Assembly: GCA_041484525.1 (NCBI GenBank)
Contig: JBGPHT010000183.1
Location: 1 to 14,968 of the forward strand
Length of the DNA: 14,968 bases
Direction of reading: 5' to 3'
Source: JBGPHT01 sp041484525
Lineage (GTDB): Bacteria; Acidobacteriota; Terriglobia; Bryobacterales; Bryobacteraceae
Of the stretch, positions 6,681 through 13,951 are shown piece by piece (the stretch's first letter is position 1; each line of letters starts with the position of its first letter). Position numbers and translations under genes: made by a program. The notes beneath the pieces were generated by a model. That model ran no database searches, was not told where the DNA came from, and worked only from the letters and a program-made list of their open reading frames with translations.

Positions 6681-8057
6681 ATGCGCTGGGTTGCTATTTT
6701 GGTGTTTGCCCAACTGGCGGGAGCGGCCGTCGCGCCTTCCGCCTGGGTACCCATGCGCTGGCCCTGGAGCGATAGCAAGTCGCTCGAGTTGCTCGCCGGC
6801 GGCCCCGTCAACTGTCTCCTCGTGAAGTCGTATCCGGCGGATTTCATCACGGCGGCTTCGGCGAGGGGGCTTGCGACGCTCGCCATCGTGACACCCGGCG
6901 GCGACACTCTCGCATCCGCGCGCGCCGCGGTGGCGGCTCAACTCACCGGCGTCGTGTTGGAAGGCGATTTTCCCGAGGGCGTGGCGGCGGCTGTGCGGGA
7001 AGCCGTGGCGGGCGCTCCCGTCATCGAACTGACTTCGCGCGGCCGCATGCCGCTCGGCTCGAATGCTCCCATCATCGGCACCTGGCAGGGTGTGTGGCCC
7101 GGCATTGCGGTGGAGGAAGACGGCGCCAAGAAGTCCGGCCCCACAAACTCCGTCTGGATCGACACCAACACCGGGTTCATCCGCGCCGTGCGCGCCTGGG
7201 GCGGCGCCGCGCTCTGGATCGCCAACCAGCCACCCGCGAAGACAGTGGTCACCGGCACTCGATATCTCCAGGTGATCGCCGATGCCGCCGCCTCCGGCGC
7301 GCACTGGGTGCTGGCGCTCGACGACGATTTCGCAGACCGCCTGGTCCGCCGCGAAGAAGCGGCGATGCGTGATTGGCGCCGTATCGTGGAATTGGCAGGC
7401 TACTTCGAACGGCACCCCGAATGGCGCCGGCTGCCGGAATACGGCAAGTTGGCTGTGGTGCAGGACCCCGCCAAGGGAGGGCTGCTCTCGGGCGGCATCC
7501 TGGACATGATCGCGGTGAAGCATACGCCGGTACGCCCGGTCCCGCGCCAGCACCTCACCGCCGATGCTCTCAAGGGCGCCACCATGGCGGTCAACGTGGA
7601 CGCCGACGCGCTCACGCCGGAGCAAAAAGAAGTGCTCCGCAGCTTCACCCGCGGGGGTGGGATGCTGCTGACCGGCCCTCCCGGCTGGAAGGATTCGAAC
7701 CCGGGCGAAGGCCGGATCACGCTCGAGAAGGCCGAATTGGAGCGCCTCAACGACATCTGGCGCGATGTCAATTCCATGGTGGGCCGGCGCAATCTGGGAG
7801 TGCGGCTGTTCAACGTTTCGTCGATGCTCTCGAACGTGCTCGCGTCCGATGATGGAAAGATCGCGCTAATCCACCTGGTGAATTACTCGGACTACCCCAT
7901 CGAAAACGTGACCGCGCATTTTCTGGGCAGCTACAAGCGAGCCGTGCTGCTGACGCCCGATGGCACGGAAAAACAACTGGATATTTACCCCGCGGACGAG
8001 GCCTCGGGAGTGGACATTGCGAAGGTCTCGGTCTGCGCTACTATCAAGCTGGAGTAA
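6681..8057 (+). CDS. Unrecognised secreted protein, possibly glycoside-hydrolase-like
   Basis: The frame is open from 6426, but ATG 6681 is the sensible start. It avoids overlap with the DinB gene and gives a signal peptide (MRWVAILVFAQLAGAAVAPS), leaving 458 residues in all. I do not recognise the family. Visible features are alternating strands and helices in the first 300 residues (for example TLAIVTPGGD and LTGVVLEGDF), a glycine-rich GGGMLLTGPPGW near 324-335 like the amidotransferase-like middle domain of some beta-galactosidases, and a C-terminal region with IHLVNYSDYPIENV (near 397-410), a phrase common in the beta-sandwich tails of glycoside hydrolases. That architecture is an inference, and no catalytic acids are assigned. 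The stop is 4 bases before the DUF362 start, so the two genes are probably one operon. Confidence 0.75.
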   Translation: MRWVAILVFAQLAGAAVAPSAWVPMRWPWSDSKSLELLAGGPVNCLLVKSYPADFITAASARGLATLAIVTPGGDTLASARAAVAAQLTGVVLEGDFPEGVAAAVREAVAGAPVIELTSRGRMPLGSNAPIIGTWQGVWPGIAVEEDGAKKSGPTNSVWIDTNTGFIRAVRAWGGAALWIANQPPAKTVVTGTRYLQVIADAAASGAHWVLALDDDFADRLVRREEAAMRDWRRIVELAGYFERHPEWRRLPEYGKLAVVQDPAKGGLLSGGILDMIAVKHTPVRPVPRQHLTADALKGATMAVNVDADALTPEQKEVLRSFTRGGGMLLTGPPGWKDSNPGEGRITLEKAELERLNDIWRDVNSMVGRRNLGVRLFNVSSMLSNVLASDDGKIALIHLVNYSDYPIENVTAHFLGSYKRAVLLTPDGTEKQLDIYPADEASGVDIAKVSVCATIKLE

Positions 8058-8061
8058 TAGC

Positions 8062-9183
8062 ATGACCCGCAGAGAGTGGATCGCGATGCTGGCGGCGACG
8101 CCGCTGTTGAAGGCTGCACCGGAGGCTCCGACCGCGCCGGTGTCCATTGCCAGGTGCTCGTCTTACGACGAGGACGTGACGGCAAAAATGGCCGCCATGT
8201 TCGACCAGTTGGGCGGACTTGAAAAACTGGTGCGGAACAAGACTGTCACCGTGAAGATCAATATGACGGGGCCGACGGCGCAGCGGGTCCAGGGCAAGGC
8301 GCTGGGGGTCACACACTATACGCATCCGAAAGTCGTGGGCGCCACGGCGTACCTGTTGAGCAAGGCGGGCGCGCGCCGTGTGCGGTTCGTCGAGAGCGCG
8401 TGGGCCACGGCGGGGCCGCTCGAAGAGGTGATGCTCGATTCCGGCTGGAACGTGCGCAGCCTGCAATCGGCGGCGCCCAACGTGGAGTTCGAGAATACCA
8501 ACGCCATCGGCAAGGGGAAGAAATACGCGCGGCTCAACGTGGGCGGCTCGCCGCTGATGTACGCGGGTTTCGAAATGAATCACGCCTATGAAGAGACCGA
8601 TGTTTTCGTAAGCTTGGCGAAACTGAAGAACCACGCCACTTGCGGCGTGACGCTCTCCATGAAGAATTGCTTCGGCAATCTTCCGGCATCCATCTACGGC
8701 GATAACGCGGGCGTCGACGAGCCAAACGAGAGCCCCACGCGCGGCCGCCAGGCGGTCTGCCACGACGGGAAGCGGCAGCCGTCGAAATCGGCGCCGCAGG
8801 AGCTGCATTTCGGCGCGAACCACGAGCCGGAATATCGCATGCCGCGCATCGTGGCCGACGTAGTGGCGGCGCGGCCGATCCACCTGGCGATCATTGAAGG
8901 CGTGGAGACTATCGCCGGCGGAGAAGGCCCGTGGATTCGCGGTGTGCGGCCGGTGCAACCCGGTGTGATCGTGGCCGGTCTGAACCCGGTGTGTACCGAC
9001 GCCGTCGCGACGGCGATGATGGGCTACAGCCCGCGCGCCACGCGCGGCACGACGCCGTTTGAGAATTGCGACAACACGCTGCTGTTCGCCGAAGGCCATG
9101 GGATCGGCACCACCGATCTGAAGCGCATCGACGTGCGCGGCCTGCCGATCGAGCAGGCGCTGTACCGCTTCCACCAAGCTTGA
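8062..9183 (+). CDS. DUF362 domain protein with Tat-like signal
   Basis: This 373-residue protein begins MTRREWIAMLAATPLL, a twin-arginine-like signal, which suggests export in folded form. DUF362 features follow: VKINMTG (64-70), VVGATAYLLSKAGARRVRFVES near 93-114, LAKLKNHATCGVTLSMKN near 186-202 with C194 and C203, and a C-terminal region giving GVETIAGGEGPW. DUF362 proteins often sit with iron-sulfur domains and their reaction is unknown; I see no CxxCxxC cluster here. ATG 8062 is preceded by GGAG (8051-8054), which overlaps the end of the previous gene, so translation is probably coupled. The stop TGA at 9181-9183 overlaps the next ATG (TGATG). Confidence 0.85.
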   Translation: MTRREWIAMLAATPLLKAAPEAPTAPVSIARCSSYDEDVTAKMAAMFDQLGGLEKLVRNKTVTVKINMTGPTAQRVQGKALGVTHYTHPKVVGATAYLLSKAGARRVRFVESAWATAGPLEEVMLDSGWNVRSLQSAAPNVEFENTNAIGKGKKYARLNVGGSPLMYAGFEMNHAYEETDVFVSLAKLKNHATCGVTLSMKNCFGNLPASIYGDNAGVDEPNESPTRGRQAVCHDGKRQPSKSAPQELHFGANHEPEYRMPRIVADVVAARPIHLAIIEGVETIAGGEGPWIRGVRPVQPGVIVAGLNPVCTDAVATAMMGYSPRATRGTTPFENCDNTLLFAEGHGIGTTDLKRIDVRGLPIEQALYRFHQA

Positions 9184-10001
9184 TGCCAAATTCGAAGCGC
9201 CCCCGGCGACGGCCTTATCGCGTCTTCCGGCTGGAATCCTGGGAGGCGTTCTTACAGATCATCACGAAGCCGCCCTATTCGAACTGGGCGTTCCGCGGCG
9301 AACGCGACGAGCGCTGGCCGCTCTACAGTTCGCTTTCCCGCTACCTGAAGAATTTCGACGTGGCGCCCGAAGCCTGGCCGGAGCAGGAGGGGCGAATCCT
9401 GCGCGTCTTCAAACGCAAAGCCCATCAGTTTCTCGACAAGCCGCCCGACGCCGATGACGATTTCCAGTGGTCAGCGCTCATGCAGCATCACGGCGCGCCC
9501 ACGCGGCTGATCGACTTCACATGGTCGCCTTACGTGGCGGCATTCTTCGCGCTCGAGCGTACGGTGGCCGATGGTGTGGTCTGGGCCATGAACCCGGCGC
9601 GGGTGGATAGCAGCCGGGCTCACAAGCCGGTCCGCATGGACCCCCGGGTCAAGGGCAATTTCCAGCGTCACTTCGTGCAAGGCAAGCACCACTTTATCTG
9701 GATGGGCGAACCGCACACCATGAACCGCCGGTTGATTGCGCAATCCGGCACTTTCGCCGTGCCGGGCGTGCTGGATACGCCCATCGAGAAGATTTTGAAG
9801 GATGCCGACCAGGAGAACATTCTGGCGAAGTTTGTTCTGACCAATGCCGTGCGTGAGGTGGGGATGCGGGAGCTGTACCGCATGAACATCACATATGCCA
9901 CGTTGTTTCCGGATCTGGATGGCCTGGCGAGGTCGATGATGTACGAGCTGGAATTCCACTGGGCGTACAATCCGCGGACGATGGAGAGGTACCACACGTA
10001 G
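9183..10001 (+). CDS. FRG domain protein
   Basis: A 272-residue protein from ATG 9183, chosen because it overlaps the DUF362 stop as TGATG. The frame also opens upstream at 9066, but that would lie inside DUF362. The FRG domain is named after its F-R-G motif, seen here as WAFRGERDERW (35-45, F37-R38-G39). The second hallmark is QHHGAPTRLIDFT (101-113), followed by a hydrophobic AAFFAL. There is no signal peptide; the basic N-terminus (KRPRRRPYR) looks cytoplasmic. The domain's biochemical activity is not established, and members are scattered in phages and accessory regions. A cytoplasmic FRG protein coupled to two exported proteins is unexpected. A 108-bp inverted repeat starts 15 bases after the stop. 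Confidence 0.85.
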   Translation: MPNSKRPRRRPYRVFRLESWEAFLQIITKPPYSNWAFRGERDERWPLYSSLSRYLKNFDVAPEAWPEQEGRILRVFKRKAHQFLDKPPDADDDFQWSALMQHHGAPTRLIDFTWSPYVAAFFALERTVADGVVWAMNPARVDSSRAHKPVRMDPRVKGNFQRHFVQGKHHFIWMGEPHTMNRRLIAQSGTFAVPGVLDTPIEKILKDADQENILAKFVLTNAVREVGMRELYRMNITYATLFPDLDGLARSMMYELEFHWAYNPRTMERYHT

Positions 10002-10016
10002 CGTCGTGTCACGAGC

Positions 10017-10124
10017 AACCGCATTCACCGCCGAGACGCCGAGATCGCCGAGAGGACAAGAACCAGGGGTCAGCACCTTTCTGAGCTTCTCAGCGATCTC
10101 GGCGTCTCGGCGGTGAGTGCGGTT
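10017..10124. repeat. 108-bp near-perfect inverted repeat
   Basis: Arms of 38 bases at 10017-10054 and 10087-10124 are reverse complements with three mismatches, around a 32-base centre. The core of each arm is CCGCCGAGACGCCGAGATCG, itself built on a short GCCGAGA-like unit. The transcript could fold into a long hairpin and may end FRG transcription, although no T-tract follows. It looks like a REP- or MITE-like dispersed element. It carries no coding sequence. Confidence 0.85.
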
Positions 10125-10154
10125 GGTTGACATACATTGCACGTGACCATCAGT

Positions 10155-10185
10155 TTTTGATATAACAGATTTCGGTATATCAAAA
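10155..10185 (+). promoter_or_regulatory. Probable PadR operator, perfect inverted repeat
   Basis: TTTTGATATA (10155-10164) and TATATCAAAA (10176-10185) are perfect reverse complements separated by 11 bases. PadR-family dimers bind inverted repeats of this general kind in their own promoters. The right arm contains a -10-like TATATC (10176-10181), so occupancy would block transcription of the padR/permease pair. The TTGACA at 10127-10132 has no -10 box at normal spacing. Confidence 0.65.
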
Positions 10186-10186
10186 C

Positions 10187-10552
10187 CTGACTAAAGAAGA
10201 ACTGCAAAGCAAGCTGCCGCTGCTGCCGACGGTCTTCCACATCATGCTGGCGCTGGCCGACGAAGAACGTCACGGCTACGGCATCAAGCGCGAGGTTGAA
10301 TTTCGTACCGGCGGAATCGTCAAGCTGGGCCCCGGGACGCTCTACGGCACCTTGCAGAAGATGCTGGCCGATGAGTGGATCGAAGAGTGCGGAGAGCGCC
10401 CGGACCCTGAAGCCGCGGACGTGCGCCGGCGATACTATCGCCTGACGCGGATCGGTCGCCGATTGGCGGCAGCCGAGGCCTCCCGGCTCGAGAACCTGGT
10501 GCGTGTGGCCCGCTCCAAGGATCTCCTCGCCAATCGCGGAACCACTTCATGA
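10187..10552 (+). CDS. PadR family transcriptional regulator
   Basis: The winged-helix core is clear: LPLLPTVFHIMLALADEERH, then GYGIKREVE, the recognition-helix region KLGPGTLYGTLQKML, and the wing RRRYYRLTRIGRRL, followed by a C-terminal helix for dimerisation. The first ATG in frame is at 10244, but that would remove the start of helix 1. The conserved reading LTKEELQSKLPLLP begins at CTG 10187, and no ATG, GTG or TTG exists upstream to the stop at 10163-10165. I take CTG 10187 as the more likely start (121 residues), with ATG 10244 as the alternative. The stop overlaps the permease start as ATGA, so the two genes are translationally coupled. PadR next to an ADOP permease is the usual arrangement and suggests autoregulation of the pair through the repeat at 10155-10185. 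Confidence 0.85.
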   Translation: MTKEELQSKLPLLPTVFHIMLALADEERHGYGIKREVEFRTGGIVKLGPGTLYGTLQKMLADEWIEECGERPDPEAADVRRRYYRLTRIGRRLAAAEASRLENLVRVARSKDLLANRGTTS

Positions 10553-13182
10553 ACCCGCGTTACCAAAAAGTTTCGAACCTGCTGGAACGGTTCTACGGCA
10601 GCCTGCTGCTGGCATATCCGTCCGAGTTCCGCCACGAATACGGCGCCGAGATGGCGCAGTTCTTTCGCGACGACTGCCGGCGAACCGCCTGCCGCAGCGG
10701 GCTGTCCGGACTCCTGTGGCAAGGGCTCCGGACGCTGGCCGATGTGGCGCGATCGGCGCCAGGAGTGCACATGGAAATCCTACGACAAGATCTGCGCTTT
10801 GCGTTTCGGATGCTGTGGAACAGTCCGGCGTTCGCGTTGACCGCGATCCTGGCGCTGGCTCTGGGAATCGGCGCCAACAGCGCCATCTTCCGGCTGGTCG
10901 ACGGCATCGTCGTGATGCCCTTACCCTTTCCGGAAGCGGACCGGCTGATGGTGGTCTGGGAGAAGAACCCGAAGGGCATCGATCGAAACTCCGTCTCTCC
11001 GCCGAACTTCGCGGACTATCGCGCAGCGTCGAAATCGTTCTCCGGAATCGCCGCTTTCTATGAAGACAGCGCCAACCTGATCGGCTCGGGTGAACCGGAA
11101 CATCTTCTGAGTTCCATGGTTTCGCCCGAATTCTTCGATGTGGTCGGCGTGAGTCCGGCAATAGGCGCAGGCCTGACTGCCGAAGCGGGCGCTCCGAAGG
11201 TGGTTCTGAGCTACGGCCTGTGGCAGCGCCGCTTCGGCGGCGATCCGCAGATCATCGGCCGCGCTCTCCGCATCGACGACAAGAGTTACGCGGTCGGCGG
11301 AGTCATGCCGGCGGGTTTTCACTTTGGCTCGGCGGATGTGGCGGTGTGGATGCCCATGCCGTTCGACCCGGCTCGATTCAGCCGGCAGGCCCGCTTTCTC
11401 AGTACCGTGGCCAGACTGCGGCCAGGAGTTTCGCCGGCGCAGGCGCGCGCCGAACTGGACGCCATCGCGGCCGGCCTGGCCGGATCGTATCCGGCGTCGA
11501 ACCGCGGTTGGGGCGTCACGCTGCTTCCCCTGAAGGAGCAAGTGGTCGGCGAGATCCGCCGCTCGCTGTTCGTCCTGCTGGGAGCCGTCGGCTTCGTGCT
11601 CTTGATCGCCTGCGCCAACGTGGCTAACCTACTGCTCGCCCGTAGCGCTCGCCGTCAGGGCGAGATCGCGATTCGAACCGCGTTAGGCGCCAGCGGCGTT
11701 CGCATTGTCCGCCAGATGCTGACCGAGAGCGTGCTACTCGCGCTCATCGGAGGAGGCGTCGGATGGGCGCTGTCCTGGGCCGCATTGGAAATGCTGAAGG
11801 CGCTCGCACCCGCCGCCGTTCCACGATTGGATGAGGTGAGCGTGAACGGATGGGCGATTGCGTTCACCTTCGCGGTAGCGTTGCTGACGGGAGTCGTGTC
11901 AGGGTTGGCGCCGGCCTGGCGGATCTCGCGGCCGGATCTGAACGCGGGGTTGAAGGAAGGGATGGCGAATCGGAGAAGCTTCGGCGGCCATTGGCTCCGC
12001 GGGGCTTTGATCGTGTCCGAGGTCGCCCTGTCCCTGCTGCTCCTGCTGGGCGCGGGCCTGCTGATTCGCAGTTTTCTCCATCTGCAGCGGCTGGACCCTG
12101 GCTTCGATCCCGACGGTGCGCTCACCCTCACTCTCGACATGCCCGCGTCGCGTTATGCGAGCGATGTGCAGCGCGCGGCATTCGTCCAGCACGCCATCGA
12201 GCGCGTGCGCGCCCTGCCCGGCGTAGCTTCCGCCGGCATGATCAGCACTCTGCCGCTGACCGGTGGCGAAGGCTTCAACCGCTTCGGCTTCACGGTCGAG
12301 GGCAGCGAGGATGGAGCCGCGGGCGACCACCGTTTTTACGCGCGATGGATCAGCCCCGGATACCTCGGAAGCATGGCGATTCCGCTCATCCAGGGCCGCG
12401 ACTTCACGGATCGCGACCGGCAAGGCTCGTCTCCGGCGGTGATCGTCGATGCGGCCCTGGCTCGCCGCTATTTCCCGAATCAGAATCCCGTCGGCAGGTT
12501 TCTACGGCTGAGCTATGCGAAAACCGCGCCGCGTGAAATCATCGGCGTCGCGGGCGAAGTGCGGCTGGTATCTCTCGACCGGGAGCCTGCACCCCAGATC
12601 TATGTGCCGGTCTTGCAGGAACCGCGAATTCAAACCATGAGCCTGGTGGTCCGCAACTCCGCGGACGCCGCCGCCACCGCCGAGACGATCCGCGGAGAAC
12701 TGCGCGCCATCGATCGGGACCTTCCTATATATGATGTGCAGCCGCTGGCCGGGCGCGTGGCCCAGTCCCTGGCGCCGCGGCGCTTCAGCATGCTGCTCAT
12801 GAGCTTGCTGGCCGCGCTGGCGATGATCCTGGCGGCGGTCGGCGTCTACGGCGTCATCTCTTATATGGTGGGGGAACGGCTGCACGAGATCGGCATTCGG
12901 GTGGCGCTGGGCGCGCGCCCGGTGGAAATACTTCTCCTCGTGGTGAAGCAGGGAATGCAGCACGCCCTGCTCGGAATCGCCGGCGGTCTGCTGGTGGCGC
13001 TGCTGCTGGTGCGGGTCCTGGCCGGATTGCTCTACGGTGTCAGCCCGATGGATCGCTGGACTTTCGGCGCGGCGGCAGTGCTGACGGCGGGCGTGGCGTT
13101 GATGGCGTGCCTCATTCCCGCATTCCGTGCGGCGCGTGCCGACCCGATCGACGCGCTACGATTCCGCTGGACTCCGGAGTGA
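10549..13182 (+). CDS. ADOP-type ABC transporter permease (duplicated MacB/FtsX permease)
   Basis: An 877-residue inner-membrane protein. An N-terminal cytoplasmic stretch of about 80 residues (ERFYGSLLLAYPSEFRHEYG) is typical of the acidobacterial orphan permeases. Two MacB/FtsX units follow. The first has a TM near 100-120 (ILALALGIGANSAIF), a large periplasmic MacB-core domain, then TMs near 340-362, 393-415 and 432-455. The second has a TM near 487-507 (EVALSLLLLLGAGLL), another periplasmic domain, and TMs near 747-770, 804-825 and 838-858. The motif GEIAIRTALGAS after the first FtsX helix and HEIGIRVALGARP in the second are conserved. No ATPase gene is adjacent, as expected for the 'orphan' class. 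The substrate is unknown; MacB relatives move peptides, lipids or lipoproteins. The gene overlaps padR by ATGA. Confidence 0.92.
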   Translation: MNPRYQKVSNLLERFYGSLLLAYPSEFRHEYGAEMAQFFRDDCRRTACRSGLSGLLWQGLRTLADVARSAPGVHMEILRQDLRFAFRMLWNSPAFALTAILALALGIGANSAIFRLVDGIVVMPLPFPEADRLMVVWEKNPKGIDRNSVSPPNFADYRAASKSFSGIAAFYEDSANLIGSGEPEHLLSSMVSPEFFDVVGVSPAIGAGLTAEAGAPKVVLSYGLWQRRFGGDPQIIGRALRIDDKSYAVGGVMPAGFHFGSADVAVWMPMPFDPARFSRQARFLSTVARLRPGVSPAQARAELDAIAAGLAGSYPASNRGWGVTLLPLKEQVVGEIRRSLFVLLGAVGFVLLIACANVANLLLARSARRQGEIAIRTALGASGVRIVRQMLTESVLLALIGGGVGWALSWAALEMLKALAPAAVPRLDEVSVNGWAIAFTFAVALLTGVVSGLAPAWRISRPDLNAGLKEGMANRRSFGGHWLRGALIVSEVALSLLLLLGAGLLIRSFLHLQRLDPGFDPDGALTLTLDMPASRYASDVQRAAFVQHAIERVRALPGVASAGMISTLPLTGGEGFNRFGFTVEGSEDGAAGDHRFYARWISPGYLGSMAIPLIQGRDFTDRDRQGSSPAVIVDAALARRYFPNQNPVGRFLRLSYAKTAPREIIGVAGEVRLVSLDREPAPQIYVPVLQEPRIQTMSLVVRNSADAAATAETIRGELRAIDRDLPIYDVQPLAGRVAQSLAPRRFSMLLMSLLAALAMILAAVGVYGVISYMVGERLHEIGIRVALGARPVEILLLVVKQGMQHALLGIAGGLLVALLLVRVLAGLLYGVSPMDRWTFGAAAVLTAGVALMACLIPAFRAARADPIDALRFRWTPE

Positions 13183-13240
13183 GTTTTCACCGACGTGAGC
13201 AGTTGGTCGTCATACGGCACCGTAATTGCAAACGTGAGCC

Positions 13241-13951
13241 CTAAGCCACCATGATCCGGCGCGGCATAGGCAAGGCTCTTCGCACCTTGGCTATCTCCGC
13301 TTCGATCTGGTCTGACGCAACAGGCGTCTCCAAGATCAGCGGCACATTCGCAGGAATGAGGTGCGCAACTTCCTGGCAAGCGAGAATCGACGCAAATGAC
13401 AGGGGATCGTGTTTGCTGCGCGTATTCACCTCGCTCACGTGAACCTGGCGTAGCCTAGAACCGAACTCCCGGAGGATCAAATATGCTTCTGTCATCGTGG
13501 GGTCGCATTGGCGGGCGTGTCCAATGTCGAAGCAAAGAGACGCCTCCGGAAGTCGTTCGAAGATCCAAGCCAGCTCTCGCGCCGTCCGGCCAATGGGCTT
13601 CCGTTTGTCCATGTTCTCAATGCACAGCAAAGCCCCGAACTCTCGCCAGATCGAGAAGTCGGAAAGCGCGTCCGGGTGAACTACGATCGGCCAGGTCCGC
13701 CAGCATTCCTCTCGCAAGCGGTCCCATGCCACGGCCTCCCACGCCGGCTCGAACTGGCTGGGAGCGTGAATGGAGATGTAGTCGAATCCCGTAAGGTCGA
13801 GCGAATTGAGGTTTTCCAGCAGCGGGAACAACTCCGCTTGCCGCAAGGCGGAAAGTTCCACGGCCGCGCAAGCGGCAGACCGAGTCATCGCCAGCCCGCG
13901 CCGGAAGTCCGCGTATGCAAGCGCTCCAGTTGAGAAACCGATAGGTCTCAT
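13241..13951 (-). CDS. TIM-barrel protein, sugar isomerase/endonuclease IV-like
   Basis: This 236-residue protein has the repeating strand motifs of the xylose-isomerase-like/AP-endonuclease-2 fold: GFSTGAL at the start, AVELSAL (E32), YISIHAPS (H62), PIVVHPD (H92), LLCIENMD (E112), LCFDIGHA (D142, H145), RQVHVSE (H171) and PLILETPV (E208). The spread of His, Asp and Glu at strand ends fits a metal-binding active site. It is shorter than most isomerases or endonuclease IV, so the reaction is not assigned. Its ATG follows the upstream gene's TGA directly (TGAATG), with GGAG 11 bases before it, so the two are coupled. It ends 58 bases from the convergent permease. The G+C is slightly lower than in the central genes. 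Confidence 0.75.
   Translation of the reverse strand: MRPIGFSTGALAYADFRRGLAMTRSAACAAVELSALRQAELFPLLENLNSLDLTGFDYISIHAPSQFEPAWEAVAWDRLREECWRTWPIVVHPDALSDFSIWREFGALLCIENMDKRKPIGRTARELAWIFERLPEASLCFDIGHARQCDPTMTEAYLILREFGSRLRQVHVSEVNTRSKHDPLSFASILACQEVAHLIPANVPLILETPVASDQIEAEIAKVRRALPMPRRIMVA

Noticed and set aside
6546..7625. Long minus-strand open frame (359 codons) opposite the secreted protein
   Set aside because: It has low-complexity composition and no motif, and it runs into the DinB gene, so it is a shadow of the plus-strand genes.
8044..9189. Long minus-strand open frame (381 codons) opposite DUF362
   Set aside because: Its translation is rich in Arg, His and Ala with no recognisable domain, and it mirrors the strong DUF362 frame. 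High G+C produces such shadows.
10127..10132. TTGACA as the -35 box for padR
   Set aside because: It is a perfect hexamer, but at 16-18 bases downstream there is no -10-like sequence, and the nearest candidate (TATAAC at 10161) is 28 bases away.
13213..13224. Palindrome TACGG-CA-CCGTA between the convergent permease and TIM-barrel genes
   Set aside because: It is too short, with no T-tract on either strand, to be called a terminator.
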